Assembly: GCF_000733855.1 (NCBI RefSeq)
Contig: NZ_JPOJ01000001.1
Coordinates: 3,055,001-3,119,000 of the forward strand
Reading direction: 5' to 3'
Length of the DNA stretch: 64,000 nt
Origin: Methylomicrobium agile
GTDB taxonomy: Bacteria > Pseudomonadota > Gammaproteobacteria > Methylococcales > Methylomonadaceae
The translations under genes and the position numbers were made by a program. Positions within the stretch are counted from its first letter, which is position 1, and each line of letters begins with the position of its first letter. This document shows, piece after piece, positions 1 through 7,929 of the stretch. Under the pieces are notes generated by a model. It was given only the letters and a program-made list of their open reading frames with translations, was not told where the DNA came from and did not search any database.

Positions 1-713
1 CTGGAACCCCATCTGCCCGGCCGTGCCGGGGCCTGGGGCGGAAAAGCGCGAGACAACCGCTTGTTTATCAATGCGGTCTTCTGGATTTTGCGTACCGGTG
101 CGCCATGGCGCGACCTGCCACCTGACTATGGCGATTGGAAGAACACCCATCGCCGGTTTTGCCGTTGGCGAGATCACGGCGTCTGGGAAGCCCTGTTGGA
201 ACAGTTGGTCACCGAACCCGACTATGAATGGTTGATGATTGATGCCAGCCACATCAAAGTCCATCCGCATGCGACCGGCGCGCAAGGCGGCAATCAGGGC
301 ATGGCGGTCACAAAAGGGGGCTCAACAGTAAGATACATCTGGCCGTGGATGCGCATGGTATGCCGGTCAGAATCCTTATTACAGCAGGTACCACAGCAGA
401 TTGTTCGCAGGCTTCAGCCTTGATCGAAGGCGTGGATGCTCAGTACTTATTGGCGGACAAAGGCTACGATAGCGATGCTATCGTAGCCCAAGCCGAAGCA
501 AATCAGATGACGGTGGTCATTCCGCCACGCCGCAATCGAAAACAACCCCGCGACTACGATCGCGACCTGTACAAACTGCGGCATTTAGTAGAAAACGCGT
601 TCTTGCACCTCAAGCGCTGGCGAGGTATTGCCACACGCTATGCCAAGAACACCGCATCGTTCCTGGCCGCTGTGCAGATCCGGTGCATCGCCCTGTGGAC
701 AGCTATCTTATGA
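1..713 (+). mobile_element. IS5-family transposase, two overlapping frames, 5' end outside window
   Basis: DDE transposase of the IS5 family, probably IS427 group. Frame 1 is open from base 1 and reads a typical OrfA that covers the conserved segment ending in RWRDHGVWEALLEQL and the first catalytic Asp in LMIDASHIK. OrfB (345-713) is in the -1 frame and holds the second Asp (HLAVDAHG region) and the catalytic Glu in LVENAFLHLKRW. The frames join at an AAAAGGGGG tract near 313-321, where a -1 slip restores the family sequence, so a programmed frameshift is likely. The N-terminus and left inverted repeat lie upstream of the window. I could not define the right inverted repeat. All three catalytic residues are present, so the copy may be active. 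A degraded relative lies at about 23903-24052. Confidence 0.88.
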
Positions 714-865
714 CGACACTATCTAGAAAAAGTTGAGCAGCAGTCATCGACCCAAAACTCGTCGCTAACTATTTTTCCTCTCAACCGTCTGCTTTTCTCC
801 CCTTATCCGACTGAAGCAGTGACCGATTTGTCGCCGGATATTTTCCTAAAACGCCGAATCTCAAT

Positions 866-2113
866 TTATTTGCGAATTCTAACAACCATGAGCACTGCTA
901 ATAAGGCAAACAGGCCTGAGCAAAGAAAGGCCAGATGATAATTGCCCAGCCGGCTATGCAGGTAGCCGGCTGAGTACGAAGCCAATGCGGCGCCCGCTTG
1001 ATGGGCACAGCAGATCCAACCGAATACGACGCCGACGTTATTTTTGCCGAACAAATCGGCGGTCAGCGCCGAGGTTGCGGGTACCGTGGAGAGCCAGTTC
1101 AAACCATAAACCATCGAAAACAGTAGCATTTGTTCAATAGACTCCACGAAGAGCAGCCCCATTAGCGACAGACCGCGCAAGCCATAATAAATGGCCAATA
1201 ATTTGCTTTTGTCAAAACGGTCGCAAAGCCAGCCGGATAAGATGGTGCCCACAATGTCAGTCGCACCCATCAAGCCCAGTGATACCGCCATCCCCATTTC
1301 TGTAAATCCATGCTCGATACCGTGCGGAATCAGATGGGTTTGGAATAGACCGGATGTAGTGAAGCCGCAAATGGCGAAACTGCCTGCCAACAACCAAAAC
1401 TGGGATTGACGTATCGCTTTGCGCATTGGTCTGGGATCGGCCGGCACGTGCTTTATCTCATTGCCGGCATTACCGTATGGACGACACCTTTTCAGGATAG
1501 GTTCGTCAGCGAGCCAATAGGCCGAGAGCGGCAACACCAATAATCCTAACAGTCCAGCCAATAGCAGAAGAGTCGGTCTCCAGCCGAAATCCATGTTGAT
1601 CTGCATCAGCAGCGGTGTGAAAACCAGTTGGCCCGATGAAAACGCCGCGCCGAGCACGCCGAGCGCCAATCCCCGATGCTCAGTAAACCAGCGGTTGATC
1701 AAGGCCGAACCCAGCACGATTGACGTCCCTCCGGAGCCGATGCCGGCCATGACTCCCCACAGCAGATACCACTGCCATAGTTCACTGGCTATGGTACAAG
1801 CCCCGGCAGCGAGCGCCAGCAGCGCAATGCTGACCAAACATACGCGTTTGGGTCCATAGAGATCCATCCAGCGGCCCAGCCATGGCCCGGAGATTCCGAA
1901 TAGCAGCAGATTCAACGCCGCGGCGCCGCTGATCGTGTCTCGGGTCCAGCCGAACTCGTGTTCCAGCGCCAGCATTAGGATGCCTGGCAATGACCGGAGC
2001 GTGGCGGCGAAAAACAGACACGCAAAGGTCACTGCCAATACGATCCAGGCATAGTGCAACCGCTGGGGCGCGGAATCTATTCTGTTTATGTTCATCCCGG
2101 CGTTATTCCGCAT
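866..2113 (-). CDS. MFS transporter (oxalate/formate antiporter-like) overlapping pxmC
   Basis: Major facilitator superfamily protein of about 415 residues with 12 predicted membrane segments and a GRWMDLYGPK loop between segments 2 and 3. It most resembles monocarboxylate or oxalate/formate-type carriers; the substrate cannot be read from the sequence. The start is uncertain. TTG at 2119 and ATG at 2113 both overlap the end of pxmC (stop at 2103-2105), while ATG at 2095 lies just after it. All options put the gene directly behind pxmC, so it is probably the fourth gene of the pxm operon and translationally coupled. I know of no established role for an MFS carrier with pXMO; copper, substrate or nitrite transport would be guesses. 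Confidence 0.85.
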   Translation of the reverse strand: MRNNAGMNINRIDSAPQRLHYAWIVLAVTFACLFFAATLRSLPGILMLALEHEFGWTRDTISGAAALNLLLFGISGPWLGRWMDLYGPKRVCLVSIALLALAAGACTIASELWQWYLLWGVMAGIGSGGTSIVLGSALINRWFTEHRGLALGVLGAAFSSGQLVFTPLLMQINMDFGWRPTLLLLAGLLGLLVLPLSAYWLADEPILKRCRPYGNAGNEIKHVPADPRPMRKAIRQSQFWLLAGSFAICGFTTSGLFQTHLIPHGIEHGFTEMGMAVSLGLMGATDIVGTILSGWLCDRFDKSKLLAIYYGLRGLSLMGLLFVESIEQMLLFSMVYGLNWLSTVPATSALTADLFGKNNVGVVFGWICCAHQAGAALASYSAGYLHSRLGNYHLAFLCSGLFALLAVLMVVRIRK

Positions 2114-2876
2114 CCTCAATCTTATCCAATAAGTCGATTAAGCGGGTGACGCCCTGGAGAAGAATGCCGCCCACCCCCAGGGCAAACCAGACGCCGATCA
2201 CAAAGCCCCAGTGAATCGGCGCGGCGAAGAATTCTTCGCGAAACCAGAAGGTATGTCCCCATTCGTTGAAGCCGACGCTGACCAGGATCATAAACGGGCC
2301 GAACACGGCCAAGGTTAACGGTAGGGAAATGCCTTGCGCATACAGGGGAAGCCGCGTTCTGGCATAAAGCCAGGCACAGCCGCCAAGAATCACATACAAC
2401 GGAAAATTGAAATAAAACTCGATGATGTGATTGGCGGTGAACGGCGTATCGCGAATCGCGACCTGATGCCAGGAATTGTCCTGTTCGGCAAAATAACTGC
2501 CGGCCCAATACACGGCGAAGGTATAGATGCTGATCCACATCGTCAGCGTGAAATAGCGGCGAATCTCTTCCTTAGGCGATAGCTTGTCCAGCTGCCGATC
2601 GCGCGTAAGCCATAAATAAGACCACAGGCCGGTCATTACCACCGCGATGACCGCCAGTTCAATATAAAACAACCGCATCCAGTATTGCTCGAACGCCGGC
2701 TCGGTCGAATCGAGCCCTGCCGAGACCGCAAAAGCGCCCTGGTACAGACGCAAGCCGATATACATGACGGTTAGCACGCCGAAGGTTTTCAGGTATCGTG
2801 GCAAATCCTGCAAATACCAGGGTAGACGGTTCCCGGTTGATGTGATAACGGGCATATTTTCTGATGTTGTAGCCAT
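2103..2876 (-). CDS. pxmC: pXMO subunit C (PmoC/AmoC family)
   Basis: Membrane subunit C of a copper membrane monooxygenase (pMMO/AMO superfamily), 257 residues with about six membrane helices. The residues that bind copper in PmoC of Methylococcus capsulatus are all present with the right spacing. The CuC set is Asp133, His137 and His150 (in EQDNSWHQVAIRDTPFTANH). The CuD set is Asn204, His208 and His222 (FNEWGH, then IHWGF). The gene should therefore encode a working metal subunit. ATG at 2876 follows a strong AAGAGGAGAA ribosome-binding site. It is third in the order A-B-C, the diagnostic order of pxm; canonical pmo operons are C-A-B. About 110 bp separate it from pxmB. Confidence 0.95.
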   Translation of the reverse strand: MATTSENMPVITSTGNRLPWYLQDLPRYLKTFGVLTVMYIGLRLYQGAFAVSAGLDSTEPAFEQYWMRLFYIELAVIAVVMTGLWSYLWLTRDRQLDKLSPKEEIRRYFTLTMWISIYTFAVYWAGSYFAEQDNSWHQVAIRDTPFTANHIIEFYFNFPLYVILGGCAWLYARTRLPLYAQGISLPLTLAVFGPFMILVSVGFNEWGHTFWFREEFFAAPIHWGFVIGVWFALGVGGILLQGVTRLIDLLDKIEDAE

Positions 2877-2989
2877 AAGGGTTCTCCTCTTGATGATATA
2901 GGGAGCTATCGTTCTGGCCGGTCAACGTCCCCACCTTGGAGAGCGCCATACGGAATGCCGCCAGGTCCGCTAGGTCTCCTAATGAATGA

Positions 2990-4213
2990 TTAAAACTTCG
3001 GTATCACGGCGGCGGATACACTCGAGATGTAACGCTCGCCGCTTTCGCTATCGTAAAGAAACAGCAGGCCACCGACGCGGCTGTCCGCATCGTTGATCAG
3101 GCCATCCAGCTTCTCGGTTTCCCATAAGGCGTCTTGCGCTGTTACGGAGATCGTTCGCTCTTCACCCGGTCGAATCGGCGTATTATCATCCAGCCTCAAA
3201 GTTGCCTCGATCGTCGAAACCTGGGAGGCGGCCGGCAACTCGGGATTGATAAAGCTGACGTTCGCGGTATTGAATTCGCCGAGCTGAACCGGCTTATCGC
3301 TGCGGTTATTGACCCTGACGGTAAAGATCATCATCCGCTTCGCTATGATATATTCGGCTTTGACCGCTTCTGCATCGACCTGGCCCGCATTGACCTGGGC
3401 GGACAGCGGCAATACCTGGTCCAGAGACGCCTGCAGGGGAATCGCGTTCGGGTAGCGATTGACCGTGACCGCGTTGATGGCGAGTACAGCCACGGGCACT
3501 GCCGCCAGCACGACCTTGGCAATCAAGCGATCATTAACTGTGATCAGTTCATCTTCCATGCCGGCCTGCAACATCCGGTAACGGGAGATAAACAGCGGCC
3601 GGCGTACCCACCAAAGCAGCCAGGCTGTCGCCAGCACGCCCCAAAACAGGTGCCACCCGATACCATTGAAGAGACCGACGCTTTCCATATCGACGATTTC
3701 GCCATTCAATGTTCTGACTTCGTTGCTGAAATCGCCGGCATTCCCGGAAATATCGAGCCAAGCGCCCGGACCCATTACCTGACCTGCATCCTTCAAATTG
3801 AAGAACGGATGGATGTGGTAGCGTCCCGGCAGACGGCCTTTCAACACGATCTTGAATTCATAATCGCCGCCCGGTTGCAGCGCCACCGAGTTGACCCACG
3901 GCTTGCCGTTCAACCAACGCTCGGTACGGATCAACACCGGCCCCGGCGTCGATACATTTAAAAACGCCGCATCCGGCTTCGGCACGCTGACCGGCCAGTC
4001 TTCGGCGACATGAAAACGGCCGCTTACGGTTACTTCCTCGTTGACCTTGAATTGTTGTTTGGACCAGGCCACGTCATACCATTGGATCGTGCGCATCCGG
4101 ATGAACGGTTCCAGAGCTTTCTCACCGTGGGCGAGAGCGGTTTGTACTGGCCCGCCTAAACCTATGATAATCAATCCGATGGTGTAAACCCATTTTGTAA
4201 TTCTGATTTTCAT
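2990..4213 (-). CDS. pxmB: pXMO subunit B (PmoB/AmoB family)
   Basis: Largely periplasmic copper subunit of the monooxygenase, 407 residues. A signal peptide (residues 1-28, ending QTALA) leaves His29 as the mature N-terminus. His29 with His133 and His135 (GRYHIHPFF) reproduces the three-His CuB site of PmoB. The position matching His48 of the bis-His site in M. capsulatus is Gln44 (RTIQWYDVAWS), while His68 is kept. That site is known to vary between methanotrophs. Membrane helices lie near residues 180-200 and 225-245, between two cupredoxin-like domains. The start at 4213 was chosen for the signal peptide; the reading frame stays open far upstream but overlaps pxmA. It sits 14 bp after the pxmA stop. 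Confidence 0.95.
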   Translation of the reverse strand: MKIRITKWVYTIGLIIIGLGGPVQTALAHGEKALEPFIRMRTIQWYDVAWSKQQFKVNEEVTVSGRFHVAEDWPVSVPKPDAAFLNVSTPGPVLIRTERWLNGKPWVNSVALQPGGDYEFKIVLKGRLPGRYHIHPFFNLKDAGQVMGPGAWLDISGNAGDFSNEVRTLNGEIVDMESVGLFNGIGWHLFWGVLATAWLLWWVRRPLFISRYRMLQAGMEDELITVNDRLIAKVVLAAVPVAVLAINAVTVNRYPNAIPLQASLDQVLPLSAQVNAGQVDAEAVKAEYIIAKRMMIFTVRVNNRSDKPVQLGEFNTANVSFINPELPAASQVSTIEATLRLDDNTPIRPGEERTISVTAQDALWETEKLDGLINDADSRVGGLLFLYDSESGERYISSVSAAVIPKF

Positions 4214-4227
4214 CTTGCTATCTCCGA

Positions 4228-4980
4228 TCAGATTTTGTTCAGGTAACGGGTTGTCGCAAACCACTTGCCGATGTACCACCACAAGGCATACATTAGCGTG
4301 CACAGCAGCGCCGAACAGAAGGCGGCCAGAGGCGCCGCGTATTGGCCATAAGTGCGGAGCGTGCCGCGCTCGATAATGCGCAGGTATTCCGGCATTCCGG
4401 TTCGGATGTATTGAAAACCGAATAAATCGGCGAGGGTCAGTTGGGCATTCGCATACTCGACAGGCATGTGAAACAGCGCGAAAATCGGCCAGTTGCTCGG
4501 ATAAAATAGCAAGGCGAAGGCGCTGCCGCCGATGATGGCGGTAATTGTGAAACTGTTGCTCAGCATCAGAATCGCGTCGAGCACCAGCGCGCCGGGCAGC
4601 ATCGTTGCCGGCAGCACCATGTTGACCGGAAAATAATTCCAGTAGTGATAGGCAAAGATCCGGGTGACCCAGGTGCCGATTAATAAGGCGGCGACGCACA
4701 AGGTCGCGCCGAGCGGCAGCCGGAACTTATCCCACAGCACCGCCTGCACCGCCGCCGGAAACGTGATGCCCATCAGCGGCGTGACCAACGGCCACCACTG
4801 CCGGTCCTTCCAGTCCACCCAGAAATCCCAGTCGCCGACGGTCAGTGCGAAATGCAGATGGAACGAGCCGATAAAAAGAAACAGGGCCAGGACCAGAATC
4901 AGATAATCGTAAGCCCTGACAAGCCTGGCTTTTTCGCCCGAATAGGGCTTGATTGATTGCGTAGTAATAGGTAGCGACAT
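4228..4980 (-). CDS. pxmA: pXMO subunit A (PmoA/AmoA family)
   Basis: Membrane subunit A of the copper membrane monooxygenase, 250 residues, about seven helices. It contains the family signature GDWDFWVDWKDRQWWP near residues 48-63, the region used for pmoA/amoA surveys, and many conserved aromatic residues. ATG at 4980 follows CTAGGAGATG; an in-frame upstream start at 5040 would add 20 residues with no membrane or signal character. First gene of pxmABC, divergent from a LysR regulator. In Methylomonas, Methylobacter and Methylomicrobium the pxm operon occurs beside ordinary pmoCAB and has been linked to growth under low oxygen and denitrifying conditions. The substrate of pXMO is not settled. 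Confidence 0.95.
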   Translation of the reverse strand: MSLPITTQSIKPYSGEKARLVRAYDYLILVLALFLFIGSFHLHFALTVGDWDFWVDWKDRQWWPLVTPLMGITFPAAVQAVLWDKFRLPLGATLCVAALLIGTWVTRIFAYHYWNYFPVNMVLPATMLPGALVLDAILMLSNSFTITAIIGGSAFALLFYPSNWPIFALFHMPVEYANAQLTLADLFGFQYIRTGMPEYLRIIERGTLRTYGQYAAPLAAFCSALLCTLMYALWWYIGKWFATTRYLNKI

Positions 4981-5116
4981 ATTCACATCTCCTAGGATGA
5001 AATGAAAAAAGGTGCGCATTGTCCAGCCGCCGAGGATCACTTAAATGAGGGGAAAGCGGATACTTGAATCGGCCAACAACACGCTGGGGAGATAGATTAA
5101 ATACTTCGAGTCGGCT

Positions 5117-5159
5117 TGTTAAATGGTGAAAATTCATGCCGCCATTGAGCAAATTCATT
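5117..5159 (+). promoter_or_regulatory. Shared 43-bp box, copy A (upstream of pxmA)
   Basis: 33 of 43 positions match the stretch 7355-7397 without gaps. The shared parts are TGTTAAATG, then TCATGC(C/T)GCCATT, then AAATT(C/T)AT. Both copies have the same orientation relative to the minus-strand gene on their left (pxmA here, the yellow-like gene at copy B). In this copy TGGTG and CGCCA form an inverted repeat around 11 bases. Likely a binding site for the neighbouring LysR regulator (inference). Confidence 0.55.
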
Positions 5160-5176
5160 ACCGGGAACCCGGTGAT
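5157..5176. promoter_or_regulatory. 20-bp palindrome, candidate operator
   Basis: ATTACCGGGAACCCGGTGAT pairs at 8 of 10 positions. It lies about 180 bp upstream of pxmA and 90 bp upstream of the LysR start. It is not present at the yellow-like gene, so it may serve a different regulator or LysR autoregulation. Confidence 0.4.
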
Positions 5177-5266
5177 TTTTCGCTATCATGAGGACCTACG
5201 TACAGCTCCGCGCCGGCGTAGTACCATGGAAAAATGCAGCTTTTATCGCGGCAGGGATACTTTTTT

Positions 5267-6190
5267 ATGACTTCGCTAAGAAATTTCGATCTGAATCTGC
5301 TGGTGGCCTTCGATGTGCTGATGGAAGAATTGAACGTGACACGCGCCGCGGAACGGATGTTCGTTACCCAATCGGCGATGAGCCATATTCTGCACCGGCT
5401 GCGCCAGCAACTGGACGATCCGCTGCTGATCAAAACGCCAAGCGGCATGAAGCCGACGCCGAGGGCATTGGCTTTGATAGACCCGGTCAAGGAAGTTTTG
5501 AAAGAAGTAGAGCATTTGATTCGGTTGCCGGCGGCGTTCGATCCGCTGACCAGCCAGCGCCGATTCGTACTGGCTGCGACCGACTACATGGAACTTCTGA
5601 TGTTGCCAGCGCTATCCGAACGGATCAGCCGCCTCGCGCCCGGCATTGCAGTCCAGGTCAAACGCACCGAAGCCTCGTTTCCGACAGGAGCCCTCGAAAA
5701 CGGCAGCCTGGACGTGGTGCTCGGATTTGAATCGGTGTTGAATCCGCCTTCCCATCTGCATCGTCAGACTTTGTTCAGCGATCGCATGGCCTGTCTGGCC
5801 CGAAAGGGGCATCCGATGTTAGAAGACGGTTTGTCACTAACCGATTATGTCGCATTGCCGCATATGCTGATTTCGCGGACCGGCAGCCCGGTTGGACTGA
5901 TTGATCAGAAATTGCAGGAAATGGGCATGGAGCGGCGCATTCAATTGATCGTGCCGCATTTTCTATCGGCGCCGCTGATCGTCGCGCAAACCGACATGGT
6001 CCTGTCGCTGCCGCAGCGGACCGCCAAACAGTTCACCCGCTTTGCGGCGCTCGACATCTTTCCGGTCCCGGTCGATCTGCCGGACTATGACCTGACGATG
6101 ATTTGGCATCCGCTCTGCGACAAGGACCCAGCGCTGGTCTGGCTGCGCGGGCTCCTTACTGACATCGGCCAGACCTTTGCCGCCCTATGA
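5267..6190 (+). CDS. LysR-family transcriptional regulator, divergent from pxmABC
   Basis: LysR-type regulator of 307 residues, close to the usual length. A winged helix-turn-helix occupies residues 1-65 (FDLNLLVAFDVLMEELNVTR, then AAERMFVTQSAMSHILHRLR). The C-terminal part is a two-lobed effector-binding domain of the NodD/nitroaromatic-responsive type. ATG at 5267 was chosen because the family sequence begins MTSLRNFDLNLL, and GCAGGGA lies about 10 bases upstream; an in-frame start at 5234 adds 11 unrelated residues. Its place next to pxmA and the shared box suggest that it controls pxm and the yellow-like gene at 6198-7298. The effector is unknown. Confidence 0.9.
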   Translation: MTSLRNFDLNLLVAFDVLMEELNVTRAAERMFVTQSAMSHILHRLRQQLDDPLLIKTPSGMKPTPRALALIDPVKEVLKEVEHLIRLPAAFDPLTSQRRFVLAATDYMELLMLPALSERISRLAPGIAVQVKRTEASFPTGALENGSLDVVLGFESVLNPPSHLHRQTLFSDRMACLARKGHPMLEDGLSLTDYVALPHMLISRTGSPVGLIDQKLQEMGMERRIQLIVPHFLSAPLIVAQTDMVLSLPQRTAKQFTRFAALDIFPVPVDLPDYDLTMIWHPLCDKDPALVWLRGLLTDIGQTFAAL

Positions 6191-6197
6191 GGTTGGC

Positions 6198-7298
6198 TTA
6201 GCGCCCCGGCAGACCGGGGGCGAGCGGTTTGACTTGCAGCAGATAATAAGGAAGCTTCGATGCCGATTCGCCGCCGTTCAGCACAGCTGATTGATGCAGC
6301 CGGTTGACTACCGCGTACAAACGGCCCTCCGGTCCGAAGCTGAAGGAATCGACCCAGGACAAGCGCGGGCACTGGGCAAGCCGCCGGTAAGTCCGATCCG
6401 GCGCAATGACGCCGATCGCGTTTTCGGCCAATTCGCCGAGATAGATATTATTCGCTTGGTCGATTGTGATGCCGTCCGAAATCGGTTTATCGCTATAGCG
6501 TTCCACCCGCTTTGCCAGCGTCTGCGCATCGAGACTTTCATCGGTCAGATCGGCCGCCTTGATCCGGTACAGGCCATGCCCGTGCATCGGGCCATAATAG
6601 ACCCATTCGTTGTTCAGGTCTTCCGTGATCGGATTGACGCCGATATGCGGTCTGACCAAACGCCCTGACGCTTCCCTGACCTGAACCGGTTTTCCGTCGA
6701 TAATCAGATCGACGTTTTCCGGAAGCACGCTGGGATGGCCTTGCAGCACCCGTCGCGCAGAACCTGTTGTTATATTTACGACAATCAATGCCGCATCGCT
6801 GCCGCCGGCCGGATCACTGATATAAATATGTTGGTGGCGCAGGTCGACCACAAAATCATTCACGAAAGCGTGTTCACCGGTTAATGGAAGGGGCAAATAA
6901 ATGACGCGGTGCAATCGATCGGTACGGCTATTCCAGCCGACCAATTTCGGCGTGGCCTTGCCGCGCATGCCGTTATCAAGCATCCAGACAATGCCGTTTT
7001 TGTCCGAACGGATGCCCAGAACCGAATCGAGCTTCAATGCCGATCGCGAGATAAAAGCACTTAATGCTGGTGAAGGAAACGGCGTCAACGCATGATTCGG
7101 CTGCACTTCAACAACAGAGAACTCGGGCGCGTAAAACTGATGCAGGCTCATAATGATGCGTCCCTCCTGCGTCACGGTGACATTGCCCGGCCCCTGGTCC
7201 AGGTTGGCCAGAACCTCGAAATTCGAATTACCTCCAGCACCTGCTCGCCAGGCTACTCCCAAAAGTAAGATAGCGCTAAATTTGACTAAACGATTCAT
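6198..7298 (-). CDS. Secreted major royal jelly / yellow-family beta-propeller protein
   Basis: 366 residues with an N-terminal signal peptide (about 1-22, ending RAGA). The mature part matches the MRJP/yellow family, a six-bladed propeller related to SMP-30: features include DNGMRGKATPKLVGWN, FVNDFVVDLRHQHIYISDPAGG and WVYYGPMHGHGLYRI. Bacterial members are periplasmic or secreted and mostly uncharacterised; some relatives are lactonases. The 3' end faces the LysR gene with a 7-bp gap. Its upstream region carries copy B of the box found before pxmA, so co-regulation with pXMO is suggested. Substrate unknown. Confidence 0.85.
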   Translation of the reverse strand: MNRLVKFSAILLLGVAWRAGAGGNSNFEVLANLDQGPGNVTVTQEGRIIMSLHQFYAPEFSVVEVQPNHALTPFPSPALSAFISRSALKLDSVLGIRSDKNGIVWMLDNGMRGKATPKLVGWNSRTDRLHRVIYLPLPLTGEHAFVNDFVVDLRHQHIYISDPAGGSDAALIVVNITTGSARRVLQGHPSVLPENVDLIIDGKPVQVREASGRLVRPHIGVNPITEDLNNEWVYYGPMHGHGLYRIKAADLTDESLDAQTLAKRVERYSDKPISDGITIDQANNIYLGELAENAIGVIAPDRTYRRLAQCPRLSWVDSFSFGPEGRLYAVVNRLHQSAVLNGGESASKLPYYLLQVKPLAPGLPGR

Positions 7299-7354
7299 TT
7301 TTATACCTCATTGTTGGTTATGTTCCAATACACCATACTAGAGCGCTACCCAGG

Positions 7355-7397
7355 TGTTAAATGATGTTTACTCATGCTGCCATTCACAAAATTTATG
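7355..7397 (+). promoter_or_regulatory. Shared 43-bp box, copy B (upstream of yellow-like gene)
   Basis: Second copy of the box at 5117-5159, starting 57 bp before the ATG of the yellow-like gene and in the same orientation relative to that gene as copy A has to pxmA. The best conserved core is TCATGC(C/T)GCCATT. This is where a LysR site or the promoter would be expected. Confidence 0.55.
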
Positions 7398-7929
7398 AAT
7401 CGAGGATGCCCATTGAATTGATTGTTGAAGGGGAGAAAAAACGATAATTTTATTAATGGCTGCTTAGGATTCGGCCGCAATTAACCTCCCTGCATACGTT
7501 GCAGACCTGCCAGGTTTTTAAAATCTGGCAGGTCTTTGGCCGGGCAGTTATTCGGAGCCAAATCCTTAGTAACATAGAGCCGACTTTTTGCTGAAGCCAT
7601 TTCGGAATCTTTAAATGTCTCAAATTGGCCGAGTGCTGCCTGTGATCTTCTGGAAGCAATACCGAGCACGGTATTTCAACAATGAATAAAATTTCTGTCT
7701 CAGCCAAACTTTAACTTTTCAACACCCAATTCCGAATACCCTTTTTCATTTGATTCCCCAAGCATTTAAGATCGCATAAAACTGGCTGTAAAATAGCCTG
7801 TTTCGATCAATTTATCCAGTCATCGGAATCAGTTGTAACATCAATGTGCCGACTTGAGCCCTCTGCCGGAACTACTGCAATTGCATGCTCCGCATTGCAA
7901 CAAGCGCCGCTTCTCGGTATCCTGCTCCG
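7398..7929. other. Intergenic stretch before rlmH
   Basis: About 530 bp without a convincing gene. It holds the 33-bp palindrome at 7503-7535 and presumably the rlmH promoter. A minus-strand reading frame of 84 codons (7453-7707) has no recognisable features and runs through the palindrome, so I do not call it. Confidence 0.6.
7503..7535. repeat. 33-bp palindromic repeat, copy 1
   Basis: AGACCTGCCAGG and CTGGCAGGTCT are arms around a T5/A4 centre, so nearly the whole 33 bp is self-complementary. A second copy, differing at two positions, is at 17365-17397. REP-like intergenic repeat. Confidence 0.85.

Larger units (their letters stand above)
4981..5266. promoter_or_regulatory. Divergent promoter region pxmA / LysR regulator
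   Basis: This 286-bp spacer separates pxmA from the divergent LysR gene. It holds a 20-bp imperfect palindrome at 5157-5176 (ATTACCGGGAACCCGGTGAT, core CCGGG/CCCGG) and, directly beside it at 5117-5159, a block that recurs upstream of the yellow-like gene at 7355-7397. Divergent placement beside its target is the usual arrangement for LysR regulators, so both elements are candidate operators. I cannot place -35/-10 boxes with confidence. Confidence 0.6.

Noticed and set aside
2990-4699. Longer version of pxmB starting at 4699
   Set aside because: The added 162 residues are Arg/His-rich shadow of pxmA, whereas ATG at 4213 gives a proper signal peptide.
7453-7707. Small minus-strand frame between the yellow-like gene and rlmH
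   Set aside because: It reads through the palindromic repeat at 7503-7535, has no ribosome-binding site and no recognisable features.
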